From Actinomycetes bacterium (GTDB lineage Bacteria > Actinomycetota > Acidimicrobiia > Acidimicrobiales > Acidimicrobiaceae), in contig JAJYNL010000015.1 in the NCBI GenBank assembly GCA_021786375.1, positions 1-64,000 on the forward strand: a DNA stretch of 64,000 nt, written 5' to 3'. Under the pieces are notes generated by a model that made no database searches, was not told where the DNA came from, and worked only from the letters and a program-made list of their open reading frames with translations. A program made the position numbers and the translations under genes. Shown here piece by piece: positions 19,952-30,238 of this stretch (positions are counted from its first letter, which is position 1; each line of letters begins with the position of its first letter).

Positions 19952-20865
19952 TAGAAGTACCCTTCGCTCTTCTTCTTTTCCATTGAAGCGGGAGCATCGC
20001 GATCTATCAGGCGACCACGCCGTTCCGAATACGTTGAAGTTGCGGTCTCATCGATGATCTTCTCAATCGTGTCTGCTTCGCTTTCGAAGCCAGCCGTCAG
20101 CGGATAGCAGCCAAGAGTCCGAAACCTGACTTTTCGTAGCTGAGGTTGCTCACCCGGGCGAAGTCTCAGGCGGCCATCGTCTACCATGATCCAGTGCCCG
20201 TCACGCTCAACGACAGGGCGCGGCCTTGCAAAATAAAGGTCCACCACCGGAATTTCCGCGAGCTTGATGAACCTCCATATTTGAAGCTCTGTCCAGTTTG
20301 ATAGCGGGAAGACCCTCAAGGTATGTCCTGCCGTAACGCGCGTGTTGTAGTTGGACCAGAACTCTGGACGCTGCTCTCGAGGGTCCCACCTATGTCCGGG
20401 GTCCCTTGGCGAGAAGATTCTCTCTTTGGCGCGTGACGCCTCCTCGTCGCGCCTCGCACCTGCGAAAACGACGTCGAAGCGATACGAATCGAGTGCCTTG
20501 CGTAGGGCCTGCGTTTTCATCACGTCGGTGTACGCAGGGCCATGGTCGAAAGGGTTGTAGCCGGCGGCAAGACCTTCTTGGTTTGTGGAGACAATCAGGT
20601 CCACGTCTGCGCTGGAGGCGAGATTATCGCGGAACTCGATCATTTGCCGGAACTTCCACGTCGTATCGATATGTAACAGTGGAAACGGCAGCCGACCTGG
20701 GGCGAAGGCCATCTGGCAGAGGGCGAGGAGCGCTGAAGAGTCCTTCCCGATTGAGTAAAGCATTATCGGATTCCGCGCGCCCACATATGCCTCGCGGATG
20801 ATGTCTATAGATTCCGCGACAAGGCCGCGGAGCGTCTGGTCGCTGAGTATTCCGTCAGATAACAA
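19951..20865 (-). CDS. cysD: Sulfate adenylyltransferase subunit 2
   Basis: [52 protein letters not shown]-term [10 protein letters not shown]. Confidence 0.93.
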   Translation of the reverse strand: MLSDGILSDQTLRGLVAESIDIIREAYVGARNPIMLYSIGKDSSALLALCQMAFAPGRLPFPLLHIDTTWKFRQMIEFRDNLASSADVDLIVSTNQEGLAAGYNPFDHGPAYTDVMKTQALRKALDSYRFDVVFAGARRDEEASRAKERIFSPRDPGHRWDPREQRPEFWSNYNTRVTAGHTLRVFPLSNWTELQIWRFIKLAEIPVVDLYFARPRPVVERDGHWIMVDDGRLRLRPGEQPQLRKVRFRTLGCYPLTAGFESEADTIEKIIDETATSTYSERRGRLIDRDAPASMEKKKSEGYF

Positions 20866-21072
20866 GAATCCACCCCGGCAGTCCTGGCCCCTGCGGCCAG
20901 ACTAGTCGGGCAGAGATTGTCTCATTGCGATGGTCAAGGCGCGGCGGCAGATGCTGGGACGCCTACTACCTGCTTCCATGCGTGTCCCGAAATGGCCGAG
21001 TCAGGAAGATCTGGCTTTGGGTAGCGCTCCTCGACCATCGTAGTAAGTGGGCGTTTAGGATCTTGCGGCTAG

Positions 21073-21273
21073 GAGGAGCTAGTTTACGACGTCTACGGAC
21101 TTTGTGACGTCCTGGACGGGCCTCCAGTGAGCCGGATGGAGAGCCAAGCGGCCCTGGATCGCGCGCACGCCGAGAGCGTTCGGCTGCGTCGTTCCCTCGA
21201 GGCGATCGAGAAGTCCCGGACATACCGGCTCGCGGCCGCCATCGCGCGGGTTGCACGGTTTTTCAGGCGCTGA
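21073..21273 (+). pseudogene. Orphan C-terminal tail of a glycosyltransferase/sulfotransferase-type protein
   Basis: Open frame EELVYDVYGLCDVLDGPPVSRMESQAALDRAHAESVRLRRSLEAIEKSRTYRLAAAIARVARFFRR*; the LRRSLEAIEKSRTYRLAAAIAR tail resembles the end of the sulfotransferase at 17013. Confidence 0.45.
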
Positions 21274-21430
21274 AGTGCGCGCTCGGTCGGCGTTACCCGG
21301 GTTGCCTGGCAAAGCCGTGACTTGGGCGTGGCCGTGGGCGTGCCCTCCCACCCCGGGGCGTTCCGGAGGGCCGCCCTAAGGCTGCATTAGGCTCGGAAGT
21401 GTCGTGGCTCTTAATTCTCCGGCAAGGATA

Positions 21431-22636
21431 ATGCGATCCTGGATGCGCGGCGCCGGCACCCCCGTGGCGCTCGCGGCGGCACTGGCCGGCTGCGGTGCCT
21501 CTTCCTCGGTTGGCACTGCGCCCCCGCGCACAACCGCCGTCCCCCCGTCCGCCCCGGCGCCGACCACCACTCAGCCCACCACCACCACCGCGCCGCAATG
21601 CCAAACACCGGTCCACCTGGCTCAATGGAGCACACCGCTCCTGGCCGCGCAGATGGTGGCGACTGCCGCCTTGCTCTCTGCTCCTGCGGCGGCTGATGCC
21701 CAGGTAGGTGAAGGTGCGGGAGGGGTGGTTCTCATGGGCTCCTCTACCTCGGCCGATCTCAGTGCCCAACTTCGCTCTCTGGCTGCTTCCAGCCCCGCTG
21801 GGGTGGCCCCGCTGCTGATGACCGACGAGGAGGGAGGCTCGGTCCAGCGCCTGGTCGCCCAGGTAGGCGACCTCCCCTCCGCCAGGGAGATGGCGTCCAC
21901 CATGTCCTCCGCGCAGGTCCAGTCACTGGCCGCCACCGTCGGGGCGAAGATGGCCGCACTTTCCATCCGCGCCGATCTTGCGCCGGTGCTGGATTTGGAC
22001 GCCGGGCCGGGGCCGTCAGCCACCAACCCGGATGGAACCCGCTCGTTTTCCTTGGATCCGGCCGTAGCGGGGGAGTACGGCTCGGCCTTCGCCAAGGGCC
22101 TCGAGTCCTCCGGAGTGATCCCCGTGGCCAAGCACTTCCCCGGCCTCGGTGGCGCGAGTGGCAACACCGACAATGGCCCAGCCAGCACTCGTACCTACGC
22201 TGATCTTGAGAAGGCGGGGCTGCTGCCCTTCGAGCGCCTCATCAAAGAAGGCATACCGGCGATCATGGTCGCGAACGCGACCGTGCCCGGCCTCTCGGGG
22301 ACAGTGCCGGCTTCGCTTTCAGCTCCAGTGATAAGCGGCCTGTTGCGTAACCAGCTTGGCTTTGGGGGCGTGGTGATGACCGACTCCTTGGAGGCAGGAG
22401 CGATAAGCGCCTACCAGCCCGACCTGGGCAAAGCGGCAGTGCAGTCGCTACAGGCCGGGGCCGACATGGTCATGCTGGCGGGGACTGGCCCGGGCCAGGC
22501 CCAGACCTTTGACCAGGTGGTGCAAGCGATAGTCGCGTCCATCAACGCGGGCACGCTGCCACGCGCCTCCGCCGAGCATTCGGTGCGCAGGATCTTGGAG
22601 ATGAAGGGCGTTCCCGCGGCTTGCATTTTCCTGTAG
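21431..22636 (+). CDS. Glycoside hydrolase family 3 lipoprotein (NagZ/LpqI-like)
   Basis: Lipobox ALAGCG, MTDEEGGSVQRL, AKHFPGLGG, VVMTDSLEAGAIS (nucleophile Asp). Confidence 0.85.
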   Translation: MRSWMRGAGTPVALAAALAGCGASSSVGTAPPRTTAVPPSAPAPTTTQPTTTTAPQCQTPVHLAQWSTPLLAAQMVATAALLSAPAAADAQVGEGAGGVVLMGSSTSADLSAQLRSLAASSPAGVAPLLMTDEEGGSVQRLVAQVGDLPSAREMASTMSSAQVQSLAATVGAKMAALSIRADLAPVLDLDAGPGPSATNPDGTRSFSLDPAVAGEYGSAFAKGLESSGVIPVAKHFPGLGGASGNTDNGPASTRTYADLEKAGLLPFERLIKEGIPAIMVANATVPGLSGTVPASLSAPVISGLLRNQLGFGGVVMTDSLEAGAISAYQPDLGKAAVQSLQAGADMVMLAGTGPGQAQTFDQVVQAIVASINAGTLPRASAEHSVRRILEMKGVPAACIFL

Positions 22637-22778
22637 TGGGGGATGCCCACGCGGGTTAAAAAGCGAAGCGGCGGACGGCAGAGGCGCGGGCTCCACCGTC
22701 ACACCGCAGCAAGGACCCCCATCCAGCTCTATGGAAACCCTACCAGACCGACCTGACTATGACCAAATTCACAATCCG

Positions 22779-24815
22779 TCAGGCCGGTGCCGAAGCGCTG
22801 CCGATCTTTACCCGGTTGATCAGTGGGAAATGGCAAGCTGCCTCGTGAACGCCGCCGTAGCTGACCATGGGCGGCTCCTCCTGTGCACAGAGTTCCTGAG
22901 CGAACTCGCAGCGGGTGCGAAAGCGGCAGCCCGAGGGAGGGTTGATGGCCGAGGGGAGTTCCCCCTTGATCACCCTTCTGCTCTTGTTCCGTTCGAATTC
23001 CGGTTCCGGAACCGGCACTGCCGAAAGGAGCGCGGCAGTGTAGGGATGCGCCGGGTTCTCGTATATGTCGAATCCGTTGCCTATCTCCACCAGCTTGCCC
23101 AGATACATGACGCCAACCCGGTCGGCCAGGAAGCGGACCACCGAGAGGTCGTGGCTGATGACGACATAGGTCAGGCCATGGGCTTGCTGGAGGTCCTTCA
23201 TCAGGTTGAGCACCTGGGACCGGATGGAGACGTCGAGTGCGGACACCGGCTCATCGGCGACGATCAGGCGCGGGTTGAGAGCAAGAGCGCGGGCCAGCCC
23301 GATGCGCTGGCGCTGACCACCGGAGAACTCGTGCGGGTAGCGTTCCACCGCCTTGGGGGAAAGGCCGACTTCGCTGAGCAGCGATTCGACCTTATCTTCG
23401 CGCTCGGCCCTGGTGCCGATGTGGTTGATGTCAAGGGGTTCGCGGATTATGGTTCCCACCCGCATGCGGGGATCGAGGGAGGCATAGGGGTCTTGGAACA
23501 TGAGCTGGAGATCGCGCCGCTTGGCCTTCATCTCCTTGCCCTTCATCCTGTTCAACGGCGCCCCCTCGAAGGTCACCGTGCCTTCCGTCGGCTCTTCCAG
23601 GGCCACCATCATCATGCCCGTCGTCGTCTTGCCGCAGCCGGACTCGCCCACGATGCCGAGCGTTTCACCCTCGTAGACGGTAAGGGAGAGGTCGGTAACG
23701 GCCTTAAGGGTTCCTGCCTTGCGCTGGAGGATCGCCCCCTTGGTGATCACGAATTCCTTGGAGACGTGGTCCAGCACCATCAACGGGAAGCCTCTGGCCT
23801 TGTAGGCGCTCGCAGCGGTGGCGTCGGAGGCGACGGTCACTGGTGCGGATTCGATTCCGACCGGATGGAAGCAGGAGTAGGCGTGTGCACCTCCGGCATT
23901 CGAGGCGAGGGGGTGGTTGGCGACGCAGTTCGCGTCGGCCAGCCGGCAGCGGGGCGCAAAGCGGCAACCTGCGGGCGGACGCGTCAGATCAGGCGGTAAG
24001 CCGGGAATGGAGTAGAGGCGAGTGGAACTGCCGTCCATCTTGGGAATGGAGGCGAGCAGCGCCTCGGTGTAGGGATGATAGGTGTGGGCGAAGATCTCAG
24101 CGGTGGAGGCCTCCTCGGCGATCTCGCCGGCGTACATGACGATGACCCGGTCGGCGCGGCCGGCTATCACCCCCATGTCGTGTGTGATCAGAAGCATGGC
24201 CATGTTCAGCTGATTCTTCAGGTCGTCCAGCAGCGAGAGGATTTGGGCCTGGATGGTCACGTCCAGCGCGGTGGTGGGCTCGTCCGCGATGAGGAGCTTG
24301 GGCTCGCAGGAGAGCGCCATGGCGATCATCACGCGCTGGCGGAGCCCGCCGGAGAGCTGGTGCGGGTAGTCGTTGATGCGCTCGGACGGCTTGGGCATTC
24401 CGACCAGGTCGAGCACCTCCACCGCACGTCCCATGGCTTGATCCTTCGACACTCCTCTGTGGAGGCGGACCGCTTCGGCAATTTGGTTGCCGACGGTCAT
24501 GCAGGGGTTGAGTGAGGTCATCGGGTCCTGGAAGATCATCCCGATATCGTTGCCCCTCACCCGGCGCATCTCGTGCTCGCTCAGCGAGGCCAGGTCGCGG
24601 CCGTCAAAGAGGATCTGCCCCCCGGCGATGTAGCCGCCCACGGGCAGGAGACGCATGATGGACATGCCGGTCATGGTCTTGCCGCAGCCGGACTCGCCAA
24701 CCAGGCCGACGGTCTCGCCCGGATTGATGGCGAAGCTGACGCCGTCGACGGCTCTTACCTCTGCGTTGCGCAGCTTGATGTTGGTGTGAAGATCCTTTAT
24801 CTCAATTAGAGCCAA
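22779..24815 (-). CDS. Fused oligopeptide ABC transporter ATP-binding protein (DppD-DppF type)
   Basis: 678 aa with two Walker A ([28 protein letters not shown]) and two signature motifs ([16 protein letters not shown]), each with the oligo/dipeptide C-terminal Cys-rich extension. Confidence 0.9.
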   Translation of the reverse strand: MALIEIKDLHTNIKLRNAEVRAVDGVSFAINPGETVGLVGESGCGKTMTGMSIMRLLPVGGYIAGGQILFDGRDLASLSEHEMRRVRGNDIGMIFQDPMTSLNPCMTVGNQIAEAVRLHRGVSKDQAMGRAVEVLDLVGMPKPSERINDYPHQLSGGLRQRVMIAMALSCEPKLLIADEPTTALDVTIQAQILSLLDDLKNQLNMAMLLITHDMGVIAGRADRVIVMYAGEIAEEASTAEIFAHTYHPYTEALLASIPKMDGSSTRLYSIPGLPPDLTRPPAGCRFAPRCRLADANCVANHPLASNAGGAHAYSCFHPVGIESAPVTVASDATAASAYKARGFPLMVLDHVSKEFVITKGAILQRKAGTLKAVTDLSLTVYEGETLGIVGESGCGKTTTGMMMVALEEPTEGTVTFEGAPLNRMKGKEMKAKRRDLQLMFQDPYASLDPRMRVGTIIREPLDINHIGTRAEREDKVESLLSEVGLSPKAVERYPHEFSGGQRQRIGLARALALNPRLIVADEPVSALDVSIRSQVLNLMKDLQQAHGLTYVVISHDLSVVRFLADRVGVMYLGKLVEIGNGFDIYENPAHPYTAALLSAVPVPEPEFERNKSRRVIKGELPSAINPPSGCRFRTRCEFAQELCAQEEPPMVSYGGVHEAACHFPLINRVKIGSASAPA

Positions 24816-24881
24816 GGGATGATTCCTCTTCCACTAGTAACCCCACGCGGGCCTTTTGGTGCCGGCGCGGGGGGTTGTCGG

Positions 24882-25832
24882 CTAACGCCGCTGCAGGCGG
24901 ACCTCGAGCGAGTCGCGGATGGCGTCTCCGATCAGGTTGAAGGCCACGACCGTCAGGATGATGGCGAAGCCGGCTGGATAGATGAGCCACCAGTATCCGG
25001 CGTAGACGTAATTGACGCCGTCGGAGAGCATGCCACCCCAGTTGGCTGCGGGCGGGGGAAGGCCAAGGCCCAGGTAGCTCAAGACCGCCATGACCAGGAT
25101 CGCATCCGCGACCTGGAAAGTGGCATTGACCACGATGGTGCCTATCGCGTTGGGGACGATGTGGCGTGCCACGATTCGCCTCGACCCTCCGCCCATCACG
25201 CGCACCGCCTTGACGTAGTCACGCACCCGGAGCGAGAGCGCCTCGCCTCGCACCAGACGGGCGGGGGAGAGCCAGGAGACACCGGCGATGACGATGATGA
25301 GCAGCTTCAGGGTTGGGTGAAACACCGAGGCCAGGTAGATGAGCAGAAGCAGGGTGGGAATGGCCAGGAATGCGTCCACGATTCGCATCATGACCGTGTC
25401 GACGACGCCGCCCAGGAAACCCGCGACCGCCCCCCAAGCCACACCGAAGAGGGTGGCGATGATGGCGACCGAGAATCCGATCTCCAAGGAGGACTGGCCG
25501 CCGACCATCAGCCGGCCGAGCACGTCGTAACCGTTCTGGTCGGTGCCGAGCGGATGCCCCTTGCCAGGCGGAAGGTTGATGTTGTAGGTGGTGGTCACCT
25601 GGTTGGTGTGGTAGAAGTGCGGGCCAAGGAAGCAGAAGATCACCGCCGCGAAGACCAGGCCCAGGCCGACCACGGCGAGCTTGTTTTCCAGGAAGGTCTG
25701 CAGGATCAGCTTGAACTGGGATCCGGTCTCGAAGGCCTCGCCACCGGTGGGAACACCCTTGTCCACGAGTACCTCGGCCTCTTGCTGGGGATCGATGGGG
25801 GCTCTCAAGTCATCAAGCTCGGACATGGACAC
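24882..25832 (-). CDS. Oligopeptide ABC transporter permease (DppC/OppC family)
   Basis: HPLGTDQNGYDVLGRLMVGGQSSLEIG and EAL-like loop (VRGEALSLRVRDYVKAVRVMG). Confidence 0.9.
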   Translation of the reverse strand: MSMSELDDLRAPIDPQQEAEVLVDKGVPTGGEAFETGSQFKLILQTFLENKLAVVGLGLVFAAVIFCFLGPHFYHTNQVTTTYNINLPPGKGHPLGTDQNGYDVLGRLMVGGQSSLEIGFSVAIIATLFGVAWGAVAGFLGGVVDTVMMRIVDAFLAIPTLLLLIYLASVFHPTLKLLIIVIAGVSWLSPARLVRGEALSLRVRDYVKAVRVMGGGSRRIVARHIVPNAIGTIVVNATFQVADAILVMAVLSYLGLGLPPPAANWGGMLSDGVNYVYAGYWWLIYPAGFAIILTVVAFNLIGDAIRDSLEVRLQRR

Positions 25833-25886
25833 CTCTTGGGCAAACGGAGTGAAAGTGACTTACGGTGCGGGCTCGGCGCGTGTTGA

Positions 25887-26834
25887 TCACTTGTACCTGA
25901 CCCTGGGATCCAGCACGGCATAGGCGATATCAGCCAGGAGGTTCCCCACCACGGTGAGCACGCCGACCAGGATGATGATGCCAAGCAGAAGGGCGAAGTC
26001 CTCGGTGGTGGCGGCGGTGACAAAGTCCAGGCCGGTGCCAGGGAAGTTGAAGACGGACTCAACCACCACGCCTGCCGTGATCAGCGAGGGAAGGCTGAGT
26101 CCGACCAGGGTGGCAATGGGGATGAGCGCATTGCGCAGCATGTGCTTGAAGAGGATGGCCCGCTGGCTTAGACCCTTGGCCTTGGCGGTGCGGATCCAGT
26201 CCTGGGCCAGGGCTTCGATCGCCGAGGAACGCATATAGCGCGAGAAGGAGGCGAAGCTCACCAGTGTCAGGGTCGCCACCGGCAGGACAAGGCCGGAGGG
26301 GTGGGCGATGATCTGTCCGATGGTGGATCCCTGGGGTGCCTGGGCCGGGAATATGTGGGTGTTGACGGCGAAGGCGATGATGAGGATCAGGCCGAGCCAG
26401 AAGGAGGGCATGGAATAAAGCAGGAACGAGATCGAGGTGGCCGCGTAGTCGACGATCCCGTTGCGCCTCACCGCCTGGAAGACACCGACGGGTATGGCGA
26501 TGATCACCGAGAGGATCAGAGCCGACCCGACCAGCAACACCGACTTGGGTACTTCTCGCGCCAGTATTTGGGAGACCGGCTGGTTGAGCTTGTAGGAATA
26601 GCCGAGGTTCCCTTGCAGCAGGTGGCCCATGTACACCAGGTATTGGGTCACGAGAGGCTTGTCGAAGCCGTTGGCGTGGTTGAAGGTCTGGATCGCCAAC
26701 GGGGTGGCGCGGTTTCCCAGCATCGCCTTGGCGGGGCCGCCGGGAAGAAGATGCTCGAGAATGAACCCGATTATGGACACCCCGATCAGCACGACGATTG
26801 ACTGGAACACCCGGCGAATCAGGTACGCGGTCAA
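25887..26834 (-). CDS. Oligopeptide ABC transporter permease (DppB/OppB family)
   Basis: MTAYLIRRVFQSIVVLIGVSIIGFIL, LGYSYKLNQPVSQIL, DWIRTAKAKGLSQRAILFKHMLRNALIP. Confidence 0.9.
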   Translation of the reverse strand: MTAYLIRRVFQSIVVLIGVSIIGFILEHLLPGGPAKAMLGNRATPLAIQTFNHANGFDKPLVTQYLVYMGHLLQGNLGYSYKLNQPVSQILAREVPKSVLLVGSALILSVIIAIPVGVFQAVRRNGIVDYAATSISFLLYSMPSFWLGLILIIAFAVNTHIFPAQAPQGSTIGQIIAHPSGLVLPVATLTLVSFASFSRYMRSSAIEALAQDWIRTAKAKGLSQRAILFKHMLRNALIPIATLVGLSLPSLITAGVVVESVFNFPGTGLDFVTAATTEDFALLLGIIILVGVLTVVGNLLADIAYAVLDPRVRYK

Positions 26835-26959
26835 GGACTCACCTCACCGGAATAACAAGAGAAATCACTGTAGGGCCATGGCGATGCTAGCGGGATTTCG
26901 GCGCGAATTTGCATCGATGATTCACGCCTCGGCGGGAGCGGCAGCTCGCACCGTTCATG

Positions 26960-27003
26960 GAGAGAGCGCCGACCGCAGCCCGTGGCCTGGCCGGCGCTCT
27001 CTC
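26960..27003 (-). promoter_or_regulatory. Perfect 12-bp inverted repeat between substrate-binding-protein and permease genes
   Basis: gagagagcgccg (26960-26971) and cggcgctctctc (26992-27003), 20-nt loop; no U-tract on the minus transcript. Confidence 0.55.
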
Positions 27004-27051
27004 ATAGGCCGGCCTCCTATTTTTTGCCAGGGGGCCGGTTATCCGATATGA

Positions 27052-28908
27052 CTACTTGGTGAAGTACCACTCCTCCGGCAGCAGGTTCCCGTAGGGGTTC
27101 TGCTGGACGCCGTGCAGCGTGGAGCTCACCTCGGAGAGCTGGTAGTCCGCATTGGGCTGGAAGATCACCGGCAGGCTCTGCACGATGTAGTCCTGATAGG
27201 CGTTGAGAGCGCTCTGGGTCTGGGAAGCCGGAGCGGTGTGGGTGGTCGCAATCAGGCTGTCGGCCTTCGGGTCGCTGTAGCTACCGAAGTTGGCGCCTGC
27301 GCCGGTCTGGTAGAGCTCACCACCGGTGGGGTAGTAGTCGGGAGCATAGACCCAGCCGCCGCCCCAGTTCTCCATCTGCCACTTGCATGCCGCCTGGGTG
27401 GCGGTGCAAGGCGTGGCGTTTCCGATCACCTGATCAAAGGGTGCGGAGGTGAGGCTGATGTTGATGCCGGCCTGAGCCCCTGCGGACTTCAGAGCCGCCA
27501 TCATCTGGGCCGTCGCCTGAACCCCCGAAGCGTACTGCAGGTTGAAGGCGAGCTGGGCGCCCTGGGCTATCCCCTTGCCGCACTGGTTGGCGCCGGTACC
27601 GGGATTCGAGCAGGTGTCGGTGCCGTTCGCGTTGATGGTCCAACCATGGGACTTCAACAGGTCGGTGGCAGCCGAGACACTGAACGGATAGGGGTTGTTG
27701 CGCTCCTTCTGGTCGGCGAAGCTATTGGCGGGAACGATCGGCACCGGGCCGTAGGAGGGAACCCCGTAGCCCTTCAGGAAGGAGGAGATCCACTGGGGCT
27801 GGTCCACCAGGTGCTGGATCGCCTGACGCACGTAGGCCTGGTCGATGATCGGTCCAACCGTCGGGTTGTTGAAGTTTACGACCCAGTAGTTGAACGAGAA
27901 CAGGATCCAGGGATTGAAGGTGAATCCGCTCGAGGTGAGCAGGCTCTTCTGGCTCAGGTCGGCTACGGGGATGTAGCCGTATTGGAGGCCCGAGCCGCTG
28001 CGCAGCACGTTGAACTCGGCGGAGTCGGTGGTGAAGGGCAACTCCACGAACTTCGAGATGGTCGGCTTGACCGGTCCGCTGTAGGTCGGGTTCGGCACGA
28101 AGACCGCCTTGCCCTGCGAAGTGAAGGACTGGAGCTTCCACGGTCCATCGACCACCGACCAGATCGGGCTGGTGGTATATGTGCTGGTGTCCTTGGCCTG
28201 GGCGTCGAGGAACTTGTAGACCGCCTGGGCACCGGTGGGGGTGAGGTCCGGAGCGGTGGTGGAGGTCTCCGACGGCGCGGCCTGCCCGGCTGCGGTCACA
28301 TCCCATGCCATTGGCATCGGGGTGATCTGGGAGAGCTCGTTATAGGTGAACCAGGTCGGGTTGTAGCTGGCATTCAGGTTGAACACCACGGTGTTGGGCC
28401 CGGTGGCCTGGTAGGAGACGACATTGTCCGGGAAAGCGCCCGGGACATAGGCCGCCCAGTTGGCCTTGTTGGCCTTGAGCATGTTCATCCAGAAGACGAC
28501 GTCGCGGGCGTCCACCGGCGCACCGTTCGACCACTTGTAGTTCTTCAGGGTGACGGTGACGGTCTTATCGTTGTTGGAAAAGACCGGCGGGTTGGCCAGC
28601 GAGAGCTTGTAGTTGATGATGGGAGTGGTGCCCTGGCCGAACCAATAGAGCGGACGGTACATCAGCTCTTGGAACTGGGACAGGTTGGTTACGGAGAAGT
28701 ACGCTCCGCTCGAGAGAGGGAAGATGTAGTTAGGGGTCGCGCCGGGACCCTCGGCAAAGTTTACTGTGCCGCCGGAGACCTTGGTGGTGCCGGAGGATGT
28801 GGTTGCAGTCGATGAAGAGCTTCCGGAACCGCAAGCGGCTAGCAGCGTTGCTGCCGCCGCGGTTGAAGCCATAGCCGCAGCGATGCGGCGAACTTTCTTG
28901 GACACCAT
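27052..28908 (-). CDS. ABC transporter substrate-binding lipoprotein (SBP_bac_5 family)
   Basis: Lipobox TLLAACGSG, YKWSNGAPVDARDVVFWMN, adjacent to permeases and ATPase. Confidence 0.9.
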   Translation of the reverse strand: MVSKKVRRIAAAMASTAAAATLLAACGSGSSSSTATTSSGTTKVSGGTVNFAEGPGATPNYIFPLSSGAYFSVTNLSQFQELMYRPLYWFGQGTTPIINYKLSLANPPVFSNNDKTVTVTLKNYKWSNGAPVDARDVVFWMNMLKANKANWAAYVPGAFPDNVVSYQATGPNTVVFNLNASYNPTWFTYNELSQITPMPMAWDVTAAGQAAPSETSTTAPDLTPTGAQAVYKFLDAQAKDTSTYTTSPIWSVVDGPWKLQSFTSQGKAVFVPNPTYSGPVKPTISKFVELPFTTDSAEFNVLRSGSGLQYGYIPVADLSQKSLLTSSGFTFNPWILFSFNYWVVNFNNPTVGPIIDQAYVRQAIQHLVDQPQWISSFLKGYGVPSYGPVPIVPANSFADQKERNNPYPFSVSAATDLLKSHGWTINANGTDTCSNPGTGANQCGKGIAQGAQLAFNLQYASGVQATAQMMAALKSAGAQAGINISLTSAPFDQVIGNATPCTATQAACKWQMENWGGGWVYAPDYYPTGGELYQTGAGANFGSYSDPKADSLIATTHTAPASQTQSALNAYQDYIVQSLPVIFQPNADYQLSEVSSTLHGVQQNPYGNLLPEEWYFTK

Positions 28909-29451
28909 CTTTTCCTTAGAACCTCCTGTGAAAGCGGTGACTCAACAAAAATAGCCTTGAAGTTGGCGAAGAGTTCGCCGCGGATTCACTTTCGGTTCAT
29001 CTTTTTTCTCCGCTTTGTGATCCACAGCCCGGATTCAGTTATGCAGACTTGCATACAATCATTGAAGTGCTGTTCACGGGGGGTGCAGATGCGAAAGGAC
29101 GCTGGCTAACCACGCCGTGACGCGCAGAAATATTTTTTTGGCGACGGATTCCGTTGCATATCATCGGTAACTTAGAGCGCCAGGTTAGCGAATAGCCTAC
29201 GACATGCTAAGTACCGCCACGGTAAGGCTACGGAATCAGTAGGTTACCAACTGGGAACGAGTCATGGCGACTACGCGAACGGGTTCAGTGACACCTGCTC
29301 GGTCGAGTTCGGCGAATCCGGGCCATAGGCGGTGCCACGTTATCCGTCTTTCCACCGGGCCGTCGGACCCTGCCGGCACCACCTCACCGTGGTCCCGGGG
29401 TCAGGGGTGCCCGCCGGTAGGAGTGGATGCCACTGGTTGCGCCTCGGCCTA

Positions 29452-30087
29452 TCAGCGGTCCGGCTGAGGCGTGAGCCGCAGGTAGGGCTTGAGTTTGCGG
29501 AAGCCCTTGGGGAAGCGCTCGGTCGCCTCCTCGTCGGAGAGGGAGGTGGCGATCACCACTTCGTCTCCCTGGTTCCAGTTGACGGGGGTGGAGACCATGT
29601 AGAGGTCGGTCAGCTGAAGTGAATCCAGCACCCGCAGGATCTCGCGAAAGTTCCGGCCGGTTGAAGCGGGATAGGTGATGCTGAGGCGCAGCTTCTTGGC
29701 CGGATCGATGATGAAGACGGAGCGCACCGTGAAGGTGTTGGATGCGTTGGGGTGGATCATGCCGAAAAGGTTGGCCACCTTGGCCTCGGGGTCGCCGATC
29801 ATGGGAAAGTTGACCGCTTGACCCTGAGTCTCCTCTATATCCTTCTCCCACTCGATGTGGCTCTCGACCGGATCGACGGAGAGGCCGATCACCTTGGTAT
29901 TGCGCGCCGCGAACTCGCTCTTGAGGCGCGCCACCTCGGCGAGCTCCGTCGTGCACACCGGGGTGAAGTCCTTCGGGTGCGAGAAGAGTATCGCCCAGCC
30001 GTCACCGATCCACTCGTGGAAGCGGATGGTCCCCTGGGTGGTCGGGGCTTCGAAGTCGGGGACGACGTCTCCTAGCTGCAAAGACAT
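29452..30087 (-). CDS. Peroxiredoxin, 1-Cys (Prx6) type
   Basis: FSHPKDFTPVCTTELAE, GLSVDPVESHIEWEKDI, YPASTGRNFREILRVLDSLQ. Confidence 0.9.
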   Translation of the reverse strand: MSLQLGDVVPDFEAPTTQGTIRFHEWIGDGWAILFSHPKDFTPVCTTELAEVARLKSEFAARNTKVIGLSVDPVESHIEWEKDIEETQGQAVNFPMIGDPEAKVANLFGMIHPNASNTFTVRSVFIIDPAKKLRLSITYPASTGRNFREILRVLDSLQLTDLYMVSTPVNWNQGDEVVIATSLSDEEATERFPKGFRKLKPYLRLTPQPDR

Positions 30088-30238
30088 CTCGGCTCCTTTC
30101 GGGCTGGTCACCACTTTCATGCCACGATATCGCACGCTGGCGTCTATGGCCGGGATCGGGACCGGCTTTTGCCGACCGGGCGGCCATTCCGGACGCTCCT
30201 GGCGGCGCGGGTAGACTGCCGAGCGGAGTGGGCTTTAA

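Noticed and set aside
22758-22847. Short frame [21 protein letters not shown] resembling a GNAT N-terminus
   Set aside because: Stops after about 30 codons and is mostly antisense to the 3' end of the ABC ATPase; resemblance is likely chance.
22731-25886. Long plus-strand ORFs (22731-23999, 24819-25886)
   Set aside because: Antisense shadows of the ABC transporter ATPase and permease genes; no recognisable domain.
27112-28815. 567-aa plus-strand ORF
   Set aside because: Lies exactly antisense to the clear substrate-binding protein gene; low-complexity Gly/Val/Arg composition typical of GC-rich shadow ORFs.
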